DNA from: a virus
Reading direction: 5' to 3' (one strand)
DNA length: 32,269 nt
IMG/VR virus record: IMGVR_UViG_3300020421_000086
Coordinates: 1-32,269 of that record
Position numbers and translations under genes: made by a program. The notes under the pieces are model-generated. The model did no database searches and was not told the origin of the DNA. It was given only the letters and a program-made list of their open reading frames with translations. Of this stretch, positions 9,020-19,600 are shown one piece after another. The first letter of the stretch is position 1. Each line of letters starts with the position of its first letter.

Positions 9020-10615
9020 TTAAAACTCCAGTACTATCTTGATGTCTTCCTTCTGACTTGCAGAACGAGGAATAGCGGTTCTGTTATCAATATAGATCAC
9101 TTCACCTGACTTAGTATTAAATTCCGCAGAAGATATACCAGCACTGAAATTCATTCCTAATTGGTACGTCTTATTATTTATTGACGTACTAACACCGTTA
9201 TAATCGGTATTGATCGATAATAGTGACCCAACAACAGAAGAACCACTAATAGTAACACCATATCCAGCATCTGGATTAGTTGTAAATGGGATAACTTTAT
9301 ATCCAGTAGCACTGGAAGCAAGACCCATTGGTTGGTAGTATTTCAACACTCCCGTTACCTTATCCCAAGATGCCACATATCCAATTGCAGTTGATCCAAC
9401 ACCAACTGTCTGGGTAATCTCAGAATCAACCGCATATGTTGTTGCAGTTGTAAGGCCTCCCATCTTCAAAGCTTTTAATCCACTAACAATGGAAGTATCA
9501 AGTAATTCAGTATCACTTCCAAAAACAGTGGGATTCTTAATAATACCAACCCTAGCAAAATCATTACCTTCAATGATGTCTGGGTTAGTTTCTAATGTCT
9601 CAAATCTAGAATATAGAAGAGTTCTATAAGCTCCCAACTCTCTATAGATGTCATATCCATGACCACCTTTTGGCGGGATAATAACATTAAATTGTGCTAC
9701 AGATGTTGTACCAATACCAGTATTAGTTAAGTTAGCAAGAGGCCCACCACTATCACTGCCAGGAGCGCCTGGGAAGAACCTTATAGATCCATGAGTATAT
9801 CCCGTACCACCATCGGTAACGAATACCTCAGATACCTTTCCGAAAGAATCTACAGTAATAGTTGCCTTACCATCAACACCATCTCCCAAAATAGGAACAT
9901 TTGCAAAGGATGTAGAGATGGGCTGATAACTTGCACCCCTATCATTAACTACAACTACTTCGATTTTACCATCAATTGCATTATTTTTTGTAGCAATTGT
10001 TTCTCCAGTATCACCCCAACTTTCTGGAACTGGGATATATTCAATGGAATCGAATTTTACGATTTCCGAGGGTTTAATTGTGTAAAGGTATTTCCAAACA
10101 TAACCATCGCCACTAGTACCAGCTGCTCTAGCTTCAAGGTCAATAAATGTGGGTTGGTCATATGAAGGCCTTCCCTTTGGGTTCTCTGGGTCTGATCCAT
10201 TTTGCAAACAGACATATACTTTCAAATCTTCATTAACAATATAAAAATTTGCCTCATAGAGACTTCCCTGACTTGTAATTGGAGTCAAGTTGTATATATT
10301 GTAATCATGTCGATACATTTCATATGTAGTACCTGCCACCCATTTAACCTTTCTCACCAATCTACGAACATCCTTGTCCGTGATTTTTTTCATTGCAATG
10401 ACTGATTCCTTAATGGAATACTCTTCTTCAAATCCATCTAAAGGGGAAGGAGTATTTGTCGCCCAACTAGAAGTACCACCAGCTTTAGGTTCAATAGAAT
10501 TGGGTAATCCCAAAAACGCATAATATTTATTTACAGTCGATCCAACACCAACAAAACTTTTAACAAAAGTCTCGGCGTTCAGAATCCTGAATTGTTCAGA
10601 AATAATGGCAGGCAT
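9020..10615 (-). CDS. 8: Baseplate wedge protein gp8-like (531 aa)
   Basis: In T4, gp8 is a dimeric component of the baseplate wedge. The assignment rests on direct resemblance to the T4 protein as I remember it. The N-terminus has SEQFRILNAETFVKSF and an N-K-Y-Y-A-F-L-G strand. Residues 170-178 (DGYVWKYLY) match the T4 DGYVWEYLF block. The C-terminus GEVIYIDNRTAIPRSASQKE ending D-I-K-I-V-L-E-F matches T4 GEMIYMENRPPIIMAMDQTE ending N-I-L-F-T-F. It is about 200 residues longer than T4 gp8 (334 aa). The extra length includes a TDGGTGY-containing segment (about 205-300) of the type seen in the giants here, and a second insert (about 365-490). The start follows a 34-nt leader with no Shine-Dalgarno, shared with the 340-aa gene. 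Confidence 0.92.
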   Translation of the reverse strand: MPAIISEQFRILNAETFVKSFVGVGSTVNKYYAFLGLPNSIEPKAGGTSSWATNTPSPLDGFEEEYSIKESVIAMKKITDKDVRRLVRKVKWVAGTTYEMYRHDYNIYNLTPITSQGSLYEANFYIVNEDLKVYVCLQNGSDPENPKGRPSYDQPTFIDLEARAAGTSGDGYVWKYLYTIKPSEIVKFDSIEYIPVPESWGDTGETIATKNNAIDGKIEVVVVNDRGASYQPISTSFANVPILGDGVDGKATITVDSFGKVSEVFVTDGGTGYTHGSIRFFPGAPGSDSGGPLANLTNTGIGTTSVAQFNVIIPPKGGHGYDIYRELGAYRTLLYSRFETLETNPDIIEGNDFARVGIIKNPTVFGSDTELLDTSIVSGLKALKMGGLTTATTYAVDSEITQTVGVGSTAIGYVASWDKVTGVLKYYQPMGLASSATGYKVIPFTTNPDAGYGVTISGSSVVGSLLSINTDYNGVSTSINNKTYQLGMNFSAGISSAEFNTKSGEVIYIDNRTAIPRSASQKEDIKIVLEF

Positions 10616-10638
10616 TTTAAGCTAGTGGTGTTTTTTCT

Positions 10639-10646
10639 TTATTTAG
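10639..10646 (-). promoter_or_regulatory. Possible late promoter variant (ACTAAATA) before gp8
   Basis: The minus strand reads CCACTAAATAAAGAAAAAAC between the stop of the 3428-aa gene (10650) and the gp8 ATG (10615). The core ACTAAATA differs from TATAAATA at two bases, so by itself it is weak. However, the downstream AAATAAAGAAAAA is identical to the leader after the exact late promoter at 21994-22001, which supports a shared regulatory design. Confidence 0.45.
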
Positions 10647-10649
10647 TGG

Positions 10650-13600
10650 TTAAGTCAAAGGTTTTATTCTAGAAACAACAGCAGAAGTCGATAAACCTGT
10701 TAATCCGTTGTCTGAATTTACGAAGAATTCCTTCGGAGTACCAGCTCCTCTATTTTGATATCCGTAAATTTGTCCCCATGTATATTTACCGTAGAAGGTA
10801 TCGATAAGATGATCAGTAGTAAATCCAACTTGAATATCACTATTGTTATTTGGTCCAGGCTGGAACGCACATGTAACTGTTACTAAACCAGAAACAGAAT
10901 CACCTACTGTAGCATATTCAACTCGGAATATACCACCAAGATTATCTCCTGATGGAATGATTCCAACTTTATTTAATGGATAATTATTAATTCCACCAAT
11001 CGCAGTTGTAATTCCAGTTAATGCGTGTCCTACAACACAAGGACTATCATAGATTATAAAGTAATCATCTTTCTGCAATTGACTGTAATTGATTCCTAAA
11101 GCATTAAGTGAAGAATACCCATATCCAAGGTTAGTATTATCATTGAAATTAGACTTCAATGTGAATTGTAACCTAGGTGGAACAGTAACACCTATACCAG
11201 GCATCCAAGTATTGATGCCAACTATAGTACCAAAATCACCCTTAGTTCTAAGTGAAAGAATATCTTCTTTCTTAGTCTTATCTGGAGAAACAATTACTGG
11301 TGGAGAACTTCCAACATCATATCCGAATCCACCGTCAGTAATGGTGACACTTGTAACTACACCAGCCGTAACAGACGCAGTTGCGGTTGCTCTATTGATT
11401 ATTGGATCAGCATAGAAAGCAGTTGTTCCAGATCCTACTGCAAGAACTCTTCTACCACGACTTAAACCAAAATTAGTAGATGCAAGATCCCTAATTGCAT
11501 TTGGATGTGATACTGGTCTAGAGTTCCAATTAATAAGATCGAATGAATAATACAAACTACCAGTAGTACTTATTCCAACATATATTCCATCTATAAACTT
11601 AAGATTCCTAAAGTCAAATGTAGCAGGATGAACTGCATTGTTATATTGTTGAGAACTCCAAGGTTGCCAGTAGTTTTTATCAGAAGAAATTCCAATAGTT
11701 CCATTGTCTCCAACTGCAATGAACTGATTACCATCGTAGATAATATCATTGAAATTGTAACCTGTATTACTTTGTTTTGGAGACCATATTGTTCCATCAT
11801 TAGATGCAATAATAGCACCACCATTACCAACTGCAATGAATTCATTCTGAGCATAAACAACAGAATTTAAATTCTGTACTGTATTTGAGAATTGACTAAA
11901 GTAAGAATCACTCGTAAGACCAACAGCAGTAAAGATAGATCCTGCAGCACCAACTGCAACCCAAGTGTTTCTTGCACCTTCCCAAATCACATCATTGAAA
12001 CTACCAGCATATTCACTAACATACGTTACTGTTAAGTTTAGAGCAGGAACCTGTCTATCCTCTTTAAGATCCATTTCTTTCCAAGAGGTTATACTGTTAC
12101 CAATACTTACTCCTCTTGCAAGACTTCCAAAGTCTCCACCAGCAACAACATAGAGATCGGTAGGAGCAGAATATGTCCAACCAACACCAACTGAATTAAA
12201 TGTAACAGTTCCACCAAATCCAATATTTCCTCTTTCCCAGAAAACACCACTCTTAGTATTAATAAATCTACTACTACTTCCAACAGCAACAATAGGTTCT
12301 TCTTCTGTAAATGCTCTCCACTCAATAGTATCAGATACACCAGTTATTACATCATCAAACTTCCAATCCTTAATGATATCTCTCTTCTTAATAGTTGAGT
12401 TTGATATTGATATTACTGGATCAGTTTGGTATAGGTAACCAGTTCCACCGTAACTAATCGTTAGTGCTGAAATACTGGATGAAGTAGAAACAATAGATGT
12501 TACAATGCCAGGTTCAATATCATAATCCTCAAAGATTTGTGCATTTCTTTCAGACTGTGTTAGTAAGTCAATATCAGAGAATACTGGGTATGCATTATTA
12601 ACCCAAATAATATTATCACTACTACCAACGTTTCTAATAATTCTAGTTGTAGGTAGAACCTTTGCCTTCAAACTTGGTCTAGCCTTAGAGATTAGAACAC
12701 CAGAAACAACCTTGTCTCTCTTCTGTTTTTCCCATGTAATAGGTCTCTCAGCAGTTTGATCAGTATTAATACCAATACTATCATATGCGAAAGTTTCTAA
12801 AACATCAGAAGCAACGATTCTCTTACCAGTTCTTGGGAACTGATCAACATCCATTATATCAAGTCTATTCTCTTTAATTTGAACAATATCACCAGCCTTA
12901 ACGGTCAATGGTGGTTCTACTGTTTCAACATCTCTATTAGATCCTCTAAAGTAGAATACAGAACATTTAGAACCTGGCTTAGGAGGTTCTGTAAAGATAA
13001 CTCTACTACCTTTAAAGATATATGAGAATTGAGGATCCTGTAGAATATCGTTAATGTAGATAAAGATATTATTAGTAACATCCATATCACTACCAGGCAA
13101 AGTCTTAAGACTTAGGATTTCAGTAGTTCCACCAGTAGTCACAGATAAAGTGAATTTAGTACGTATTCCATTAAAGTATGTGGAGATGTTATCAAACAGA
13201 ATGAACTGTCCCATATAGAAGGATGAGAACTTATCATTGTCTAATTCTGTTACTTCCAATTGGAAAGCAGTAAGAACACCAACTCTTGGATCAGTTGATA
13301 GTCCAGCAAGTGTCAATTCATCTGTAACTTTATATCCAACACCTTCTTCGGTTAAATCAAATTGACCAATACGACCACTAACATTAACACGTACATTAGC
13401 TACCGCATTTGTTCCAATTCCTGTTCCACCAGAAACATATTCTAATGGTTTGTTGAAATATGGATCTGGTTCTGTTACATCCAAGAATACTGGTTTATCA
13501 ACTCTACCACCTCTCTTAAAGTTAGCATACTCGGTACTTACACCAAGATTAACTCTAAAGCTACCACCATCTATTCTTTCTATAACATCTACTCCAGAAT

Positions 13601-16600
13601 ATCCATCACCAGTAGAAGATGTTATTCTCTTACCGTGGAACATCTGACCACCTCTATTATAGTGGTGAACACAAGTTGATATACCTACATTAACAACATA
13701 TTCATTTGCAGAAATAATCTTATCTACAAATGTTCCCCCAGAAGCATAGTCAGATCCACTTGCTGAATTATTAACAAGTCTAGGAGCAACAATAGCACCT
13801 TGAATCGTTCCACCAGTCTTATAGAATGTTGGTACAGTAGATACACCAACGTTCATTTCTACCTTAGTATTATTGATAACTCTAGTTACCTGAGTGCCAT
13901 CGAACCAAGGATCTCCTTTCTTAGGATATGCATGTGCTTGAACATTACCATCTCTAGTACAAGTAAATGTTAAAGCACCTTGTTCAAACTTAAAGTTGGT
14001 TGCATTAGTGAAACTATGACCAGCACCAACTGTCATTGTCATAACACCCACAATTTCATTATAAGTTGCAGCTGTAGCGGTGTATGGTTTATTGGTTGTT
14101 GTTCCTACATTGACTTTCAACGTATTTGGTAAAGATCCATCAACAACTAATTTTGCATTATGAGCTGGATCACTTGTACGTGGATATGCATGTTCTGTTG
14201 CATTATCATCCATTGCACAAGTGTATATTAGAGAATCGGTAGCAATTCCAATACTCCTACTGTAATCTATTCCATGTGCATCATCAGTTGTTAATTCAAC
14301 CCATCCAGTTGTTGGAATATAAGTTGCATTAGTAACATTAAATGGTCTTATTGTAGATACACCAATGTGAAGTGTAATGGAATTATCACTATGAGTCTTG
14401 ATTCCTATTTCTTGATTATCAATAGGATCTCCAGTATTAACTGCCTTACCAACATTTAATGTTACTGTATTATTTGTGGTTGCCGCAATTGCAACATTCT
14501 TTCCATTAATCCTATCACTATTTCGAGGATAAGTGTGGTTACTAGCATGACCATCCTTAGCACAAGTAAATATCAAAGAATTAGTAGCAATACCAATATT
14601 ATCTCCAGTAACAAGTCTATGATTAGCAGATGTTAAGGTTAATATTCCAGTTATTCCTGTGTAATCAGCAGCAGAAACATCTAATACAGATCCAGCAGTA
14701 CCAACATTAACAGTAATGGTATTTGTGGTTGTAGATGCAATAGAAATTACTTTTGCATTATATGGGTCAGTTGTACGTGGATACGCATGATCACTAGAGA
14801 AATTATCTTTTCCACACTTGAATGATATACCACTTGTAACTATTCCGATCTTATTCTGACTGGCAGATGCAATAACCACTGTTGCTGGATCAACAGTCAT
14901 TGTCATAACACCAGTTACACCATCATATACAGCAGTTGTAACACCAGCATATTGTAGAGTAGATACACCAACCTGAGCTGAAATTGTTGTTGCAGTTACT
15001 CCAGTTATTGTCATCTCCTTCTTATGATAAGGATCCGTTGTACGTGGATACTGATGTTGTGTATTATGACCGTCTCTTGCACAAGTAAATGTTATACCAC
15101 CCGTTGCAATTCCAATTCCGCCTGGAGTTGCAGTTGATAAGCCGTGACCAGATGGAACAGTTATCGTTAGAACACCCGTAGATGGAATGTAAGTAGCGGT
15201 AGAAATATTTGTTGTTACGTTAGTAGAAACACCAACATTAATGGTAATAGTATCTACTGTAGTTGCTGCAATTGCAACGTTAGTTAATCCATGAATAGGG
15301 TCTGTACTACGAGGATATGACTTAGGAGTAACGAATCCGTCTCTAGCACAAGTAAATGTTAAAGATTCAGTCTTAATTCCAACAGTATCAGTACCAGCAA
15401 GAAGACCATGAGCAGAGCCGAACGTTAGTACTAGATTACCTGTAGCAGGGGCATATGTTACACCTGTTGGAGTAAATTTAGTGCCTGTCCAAGAACCTTT
15501 ATGAACTGCATCCGTGGTAGCGAATGTAGACTGGAATTGGTGAGCATAATCACCACCAGTAAATGCAGCACCAGCTGATGAAGTGACGTAAGTATGTGCA
15601 AAATCACCACCAAACTCTAATGCTCCTGTCAATGCACTATGGAATTGATGAGGATAGTCACCACCAAGAACTATAGCACCTGCATTAGCACTGACAAAGG
15701 TATGAGCATATCCAGTTCTAGGATATGTGTGATTTGTTGCATGAGCATCTTGATTACAGGTAAATGTCATTCCATCTGTAGAGATGCCTAATGTTCCATT
15801 TGCCTTAGCTAATCCATCATCATCTGCATTATAGAATACATGGTCATAATCTCCACCACCATAAACAGAACCTGCACTTGCTGAAATAAATGTATGTTCA
15901 GATAAGTTGGAAGATGTACCAACATCAATAGTAATACCAGTAGCAGATGTAGAAACAACCTTAACAGCTGTATTATATGCAGGGTCAGGACCCTTCAATG
16001 CAGTTGCTCTAGGATAGAAATGATTAGTTAAATGAGCATCTTTAGCACAAGTAAATTTAAAAGCACGAGTTTTTAATTTAACACTCTGTCCTTTTCTGAT
16101 CTTATGTGATCCAATAGTTAAAGTAAGAAGTCCAGTAAATGGATCATAAGATCCTCCAGTCGGACTGTAAGGTGTAATAGTCGAAACACCAACTCTACAA
16201 CTAAAGGTATTTTCTGTTGTGTCAAAAACAGGAACCCATTTTGATGCAACTGGATCTGTAGATCTTGGGTAACTATGGGTGGAAGATTTACCATCCATAC
16301 TACAAGAGAATCTTATAGAATTTGGTGCAAACCTTACCCTATCTCCATTAGTAAATTGATGATTAGGTACAGTACATGTAATAATACCAGTGGCTCCATT
16401 ATAGTAAGCCATATTGACGGTATAATAATCTGCAGCCTTTAATTTCTCTCCAATTCTTGGTGATTCAATTACAAGTTCTCCAGTTGCAGGAGTATATGTA
16501 GAAGTTGTAATTGCATGAGTTTGTATCGTAGATACTCCAACATTTACTGTAATAGTAGTTGCAGATGTTGATCCAATACCAACACTTAAGTTTCCACCAT

Positions 16601-19600
16601 AAGGATCAGTTGGTCTAGGATAAGAATGTAATGATCTATGTTCATCTCTAGAACATGTAAATGTTAGAGATCCTGTGTTGATTCCAATAGTATCAGATGC
16701 TTTCTTGAGTCCATCAGTAAGACCAAGGAAGAATGTATGTGCAGTAGTGTTTGTAGATACTCCGACAAATACAGAGAATGTATTAACTCCTACATTATAA
16801 ATTGATAACCATTGATTACTGAAAGGATCTGATGGACGAGGATATGGTTTGGGTGCTGTGTAACCATCTTCAGCACACTTAAATGAAATTGATCCATCAA
16901 GAAATTTAACATATTCACCACTCTTAAACCCATGAGAAGCAATTGTTGGTTCTAATACACCAGTGGAAGGTGTATAGGTAGCGGTTGTAATCGTGTGTGA
17001 AGAGGTTGAAGTATAAGTATGACCAGATCCAACTGTAAGTACTAAATCACCTGTTAGAGGATCATAAGTAGAGGTTGATATAGATCTCTTAGCAAGAGTA
17101 CTAACACCAACTCTTACAGTGAAATTATTTGTTGATACAGTCGTAATTCCTATATTCTGTCCATAAACAGGATCAGTTTCTCTTGGATATGCATGTTCTG
17201 TAGCATATCCATCTTTAGCACACTTGAATATTAGAGAACCAGAATCAATTCCAATTTTCTGTACAGTCCTTAATAACCCACCAGTAGTTGCACTTTCAAA
17301 GGTATGTGCATAATTACCACCAGTAATTACTGCATCTGTTGAAACTCCTGTAAATTCATGTTGATAATCACCACCAGTGATTACTGCATCATTAGCAACA
17401 CCTTGATTGGGAATAAATGTGTGAGTAAAGTTTCCAGCAGAAGTCTGTCCTATCTGCACCGTAAACATCGTACCAGCAACACCAGTTACAGGTACAGCTT
17501 TATTGTAATATGGGTCTGTAGGTCTTGGATAGAAATGAACTGTGGTATTAGCATCTTTTAAACAAGTAAATGCTAAAGAACCTTCCTTAAACTTAACAGA
17601 GTCACCAACAATAATACCATGATTAGTGTTATCCAAAACAACTGTCATAATACCCACAGAAGGAGTATAATGAACAAACACTGGAGTCTGTTTAACTATT
17701 GTAGAAATACCAACATTAACACTAATAGTTGTTGCACCAACACCAGTTATAGGAATAGCAGTATCATATATTGGATCTGTTGTTCTTGGATATGTTTTAA
17801 TGGATTGCTTTCCATCCATTTCACACTTGAATTTTATTGAATTGGCAGCAATCTTAATACTATTTCCTTGAAGTAAATCATGATTTCCAATGGTCATCGT
17901 CATGATACCAGTGGAAGCAGTGTAACTAGCGTCTGTTACTGTACGATTAACTATTGGTGATGTTCCTACATTAATCTCAAAAGTATTAGCAGTTGTATTT
18001 CCAATTGCAACCCATTGATCACTTATTGGATCAGTTGATCTAGGATATGTGTGAGTGGATCCATATCCATCCATTGAACACTTAAATCCTATAGAATTGT
18101 CAAGAACTTTAATGGTATCACCATTAAGGAATCCATGACTAGGAACAGTTATAGTCAATATACCAACAACTGCATTATAACGAGATGTAGTGACTGAATG
18201 TACAGAAGGACCAGATAATCCATGACCATTAACTGTCAGTACTAAGTCTCCTGTACTGGGGTTATAATCAGCAGCAGTTGGAGTTGTATTACTACCACCA
18301 ACAACAGAAACACAATTGGTATTCTCGGAACCAGCAACAAATGTATGGTTATATGCACCACCAACTATGATTGTTTCATCTAAAGAACTGACATAACGGT
18401 GTGTATATGCACCACCTCTGAATATTGCGTTTGATGCAGATGTAACAAACTTATGTACAAAGTCTCCACCAGTTCTTACAGCCCCATCATTTGCTTTAAC
18501 AAATGTATGTGCATAATCACCACCCAATATTAAACCACCAGTCTTTCCACTTACAAATGTATGTACGAATTGATCTTGAGGAGGAGCATAACCAACTTGA
18601 GCTGTAACTGTATTTGTGGTTACACCAACAATAGGTACTGAAGCATTATATGTACTTGATTGTCTTCTTGGATAATAATGTGTTCCAACACCTGCATCTA
18701 TTTCGCAGGTCATTCCAATACCAGTTAATAAAACATCTTTACCAACTTTAAATCCATGAGGTGCAGCGGTAGTAACCGTCATCACACCTGTTGTATTATC
18801 ATACTCAGCGTTACTTAAATTAAGTCTAGGAGAATAGTCACAAGTAAATGCAATTCCACTAAAAACAACACAATCATCATCTTTTAGATTGTGATCCTTT
18901 TTAGTAAGGACTGTTGCCATACCAGAAACATTATCATATACAACTCTAGTAACTTCTACAGCTGGACTACTTCCAAATGTAACCGCAGTTCCTGTTGGTT
19001 CAATAAAGTCATTAGTTATTAATCCATGACCTTCTAATGGAACATAAGAACCAATACCTTGTTGGTGAGTATGTATTCCAAGAGTTGTCATTCCAGCACC
19101 AATATTCACTTGGAAATTGATGTTATTTTCAACCTTTGTTACACCAAAAACTTTTCTTGCATCACTTGGGAATGTGATATCCCCAATAGGAGTACTAAAT
19201 GCAATACCAGTTAATCTAACGGCATTATCAACTGTTAATCCATGTGCATACTGAGCTTGTATTGTAGCAATACCTGTAGATGGATTGTACCAAACATTTG
19301 CAATTGAAGTACTTATTCCAAGTTCATCACCATGAGCAGTGATTGTTGTAATTCCATCTGAAGGAGTACCATCCAGATATGCGATTGATTTTGGTGTATA
19401 ATATCCAGTTCCACCATGAGTAATGGAGAATGCCGTAATAATACCAGCTTCTGTTCTCTCTACTACACCACCAGTTACATAATTAAGTCCAAAACTGGAG
19501 AGACCAACAAAACATTTAAATGTATTGGTAGTTACTCCAAGAATATCAAATCCAACTACATTCTTACCTTCAAGAATAGAAGTATCAACACCAGATCTAA

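Larger units (their letters stand above)
13900..18720 (-). repeat. Protein-coding array of 16 C-x2-D-x5-[HK]-x-YPR modules
   Basis: Sixteen copies of a 14-residue gapless motif C-x2-D-x5-[HK]-x-Y-P-[RK], usually followed by x-[TS]-D-P, lie in the 3428-aa protein. The YPR codons are near 13930, 14175, 14525, 14775, 15030, 15312, 15715, 16015, 16263, 16615, 16835, 17195, 17520, 17785, 18040 and 18665. Cys and the +3 Asp are present in 16 of 16 copies. The sixth residue after that Asp is His in 13 and Lys in 3. Spacing is irregular, about 220-400 nt with one gap of about 625 nt. Copies are well diverged at DNA level, so the repeat is selected as protein. Confidence 0.88.

Noticed and set aside
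9791-10165. A 124-codon open frame on the plus strand inside gp8
   Set aside because: It lies opposite a confidently identified gp8, has low-complexity Ser/Asn/Ile/Cys content typical of antisense frames, and has no promoter or ribosome site.
10515-10540. AATAAATA-like late promoter sequence on the minus strand within gp8
   Set aside because: It lies inside the gp8 coding region in AT-rich DNA with no gene start nearby downstream.
11089-11415. A 108-codon open frame on the plus strand opposite the 3428-aa gene
   Set aside because: It is an antisense shadow of a coding region with clear domain content; no independent start signals.
11500-12340. A sialidase enzyme in the BNR-like region
   Set aside because: Asp-box-like blades are present, but I could not identify the arginine triad or the Tyr/Glu nucleophile pair, so catalysis is not claimed.
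13900-18720. Repeated DNA segments that might be read as a CRISPR array or non-coding tandem repeats
   Set aside because: The repetition is in protein sequence. DNA copies are diverged, spacings differ, and one open frame runs through all of them.
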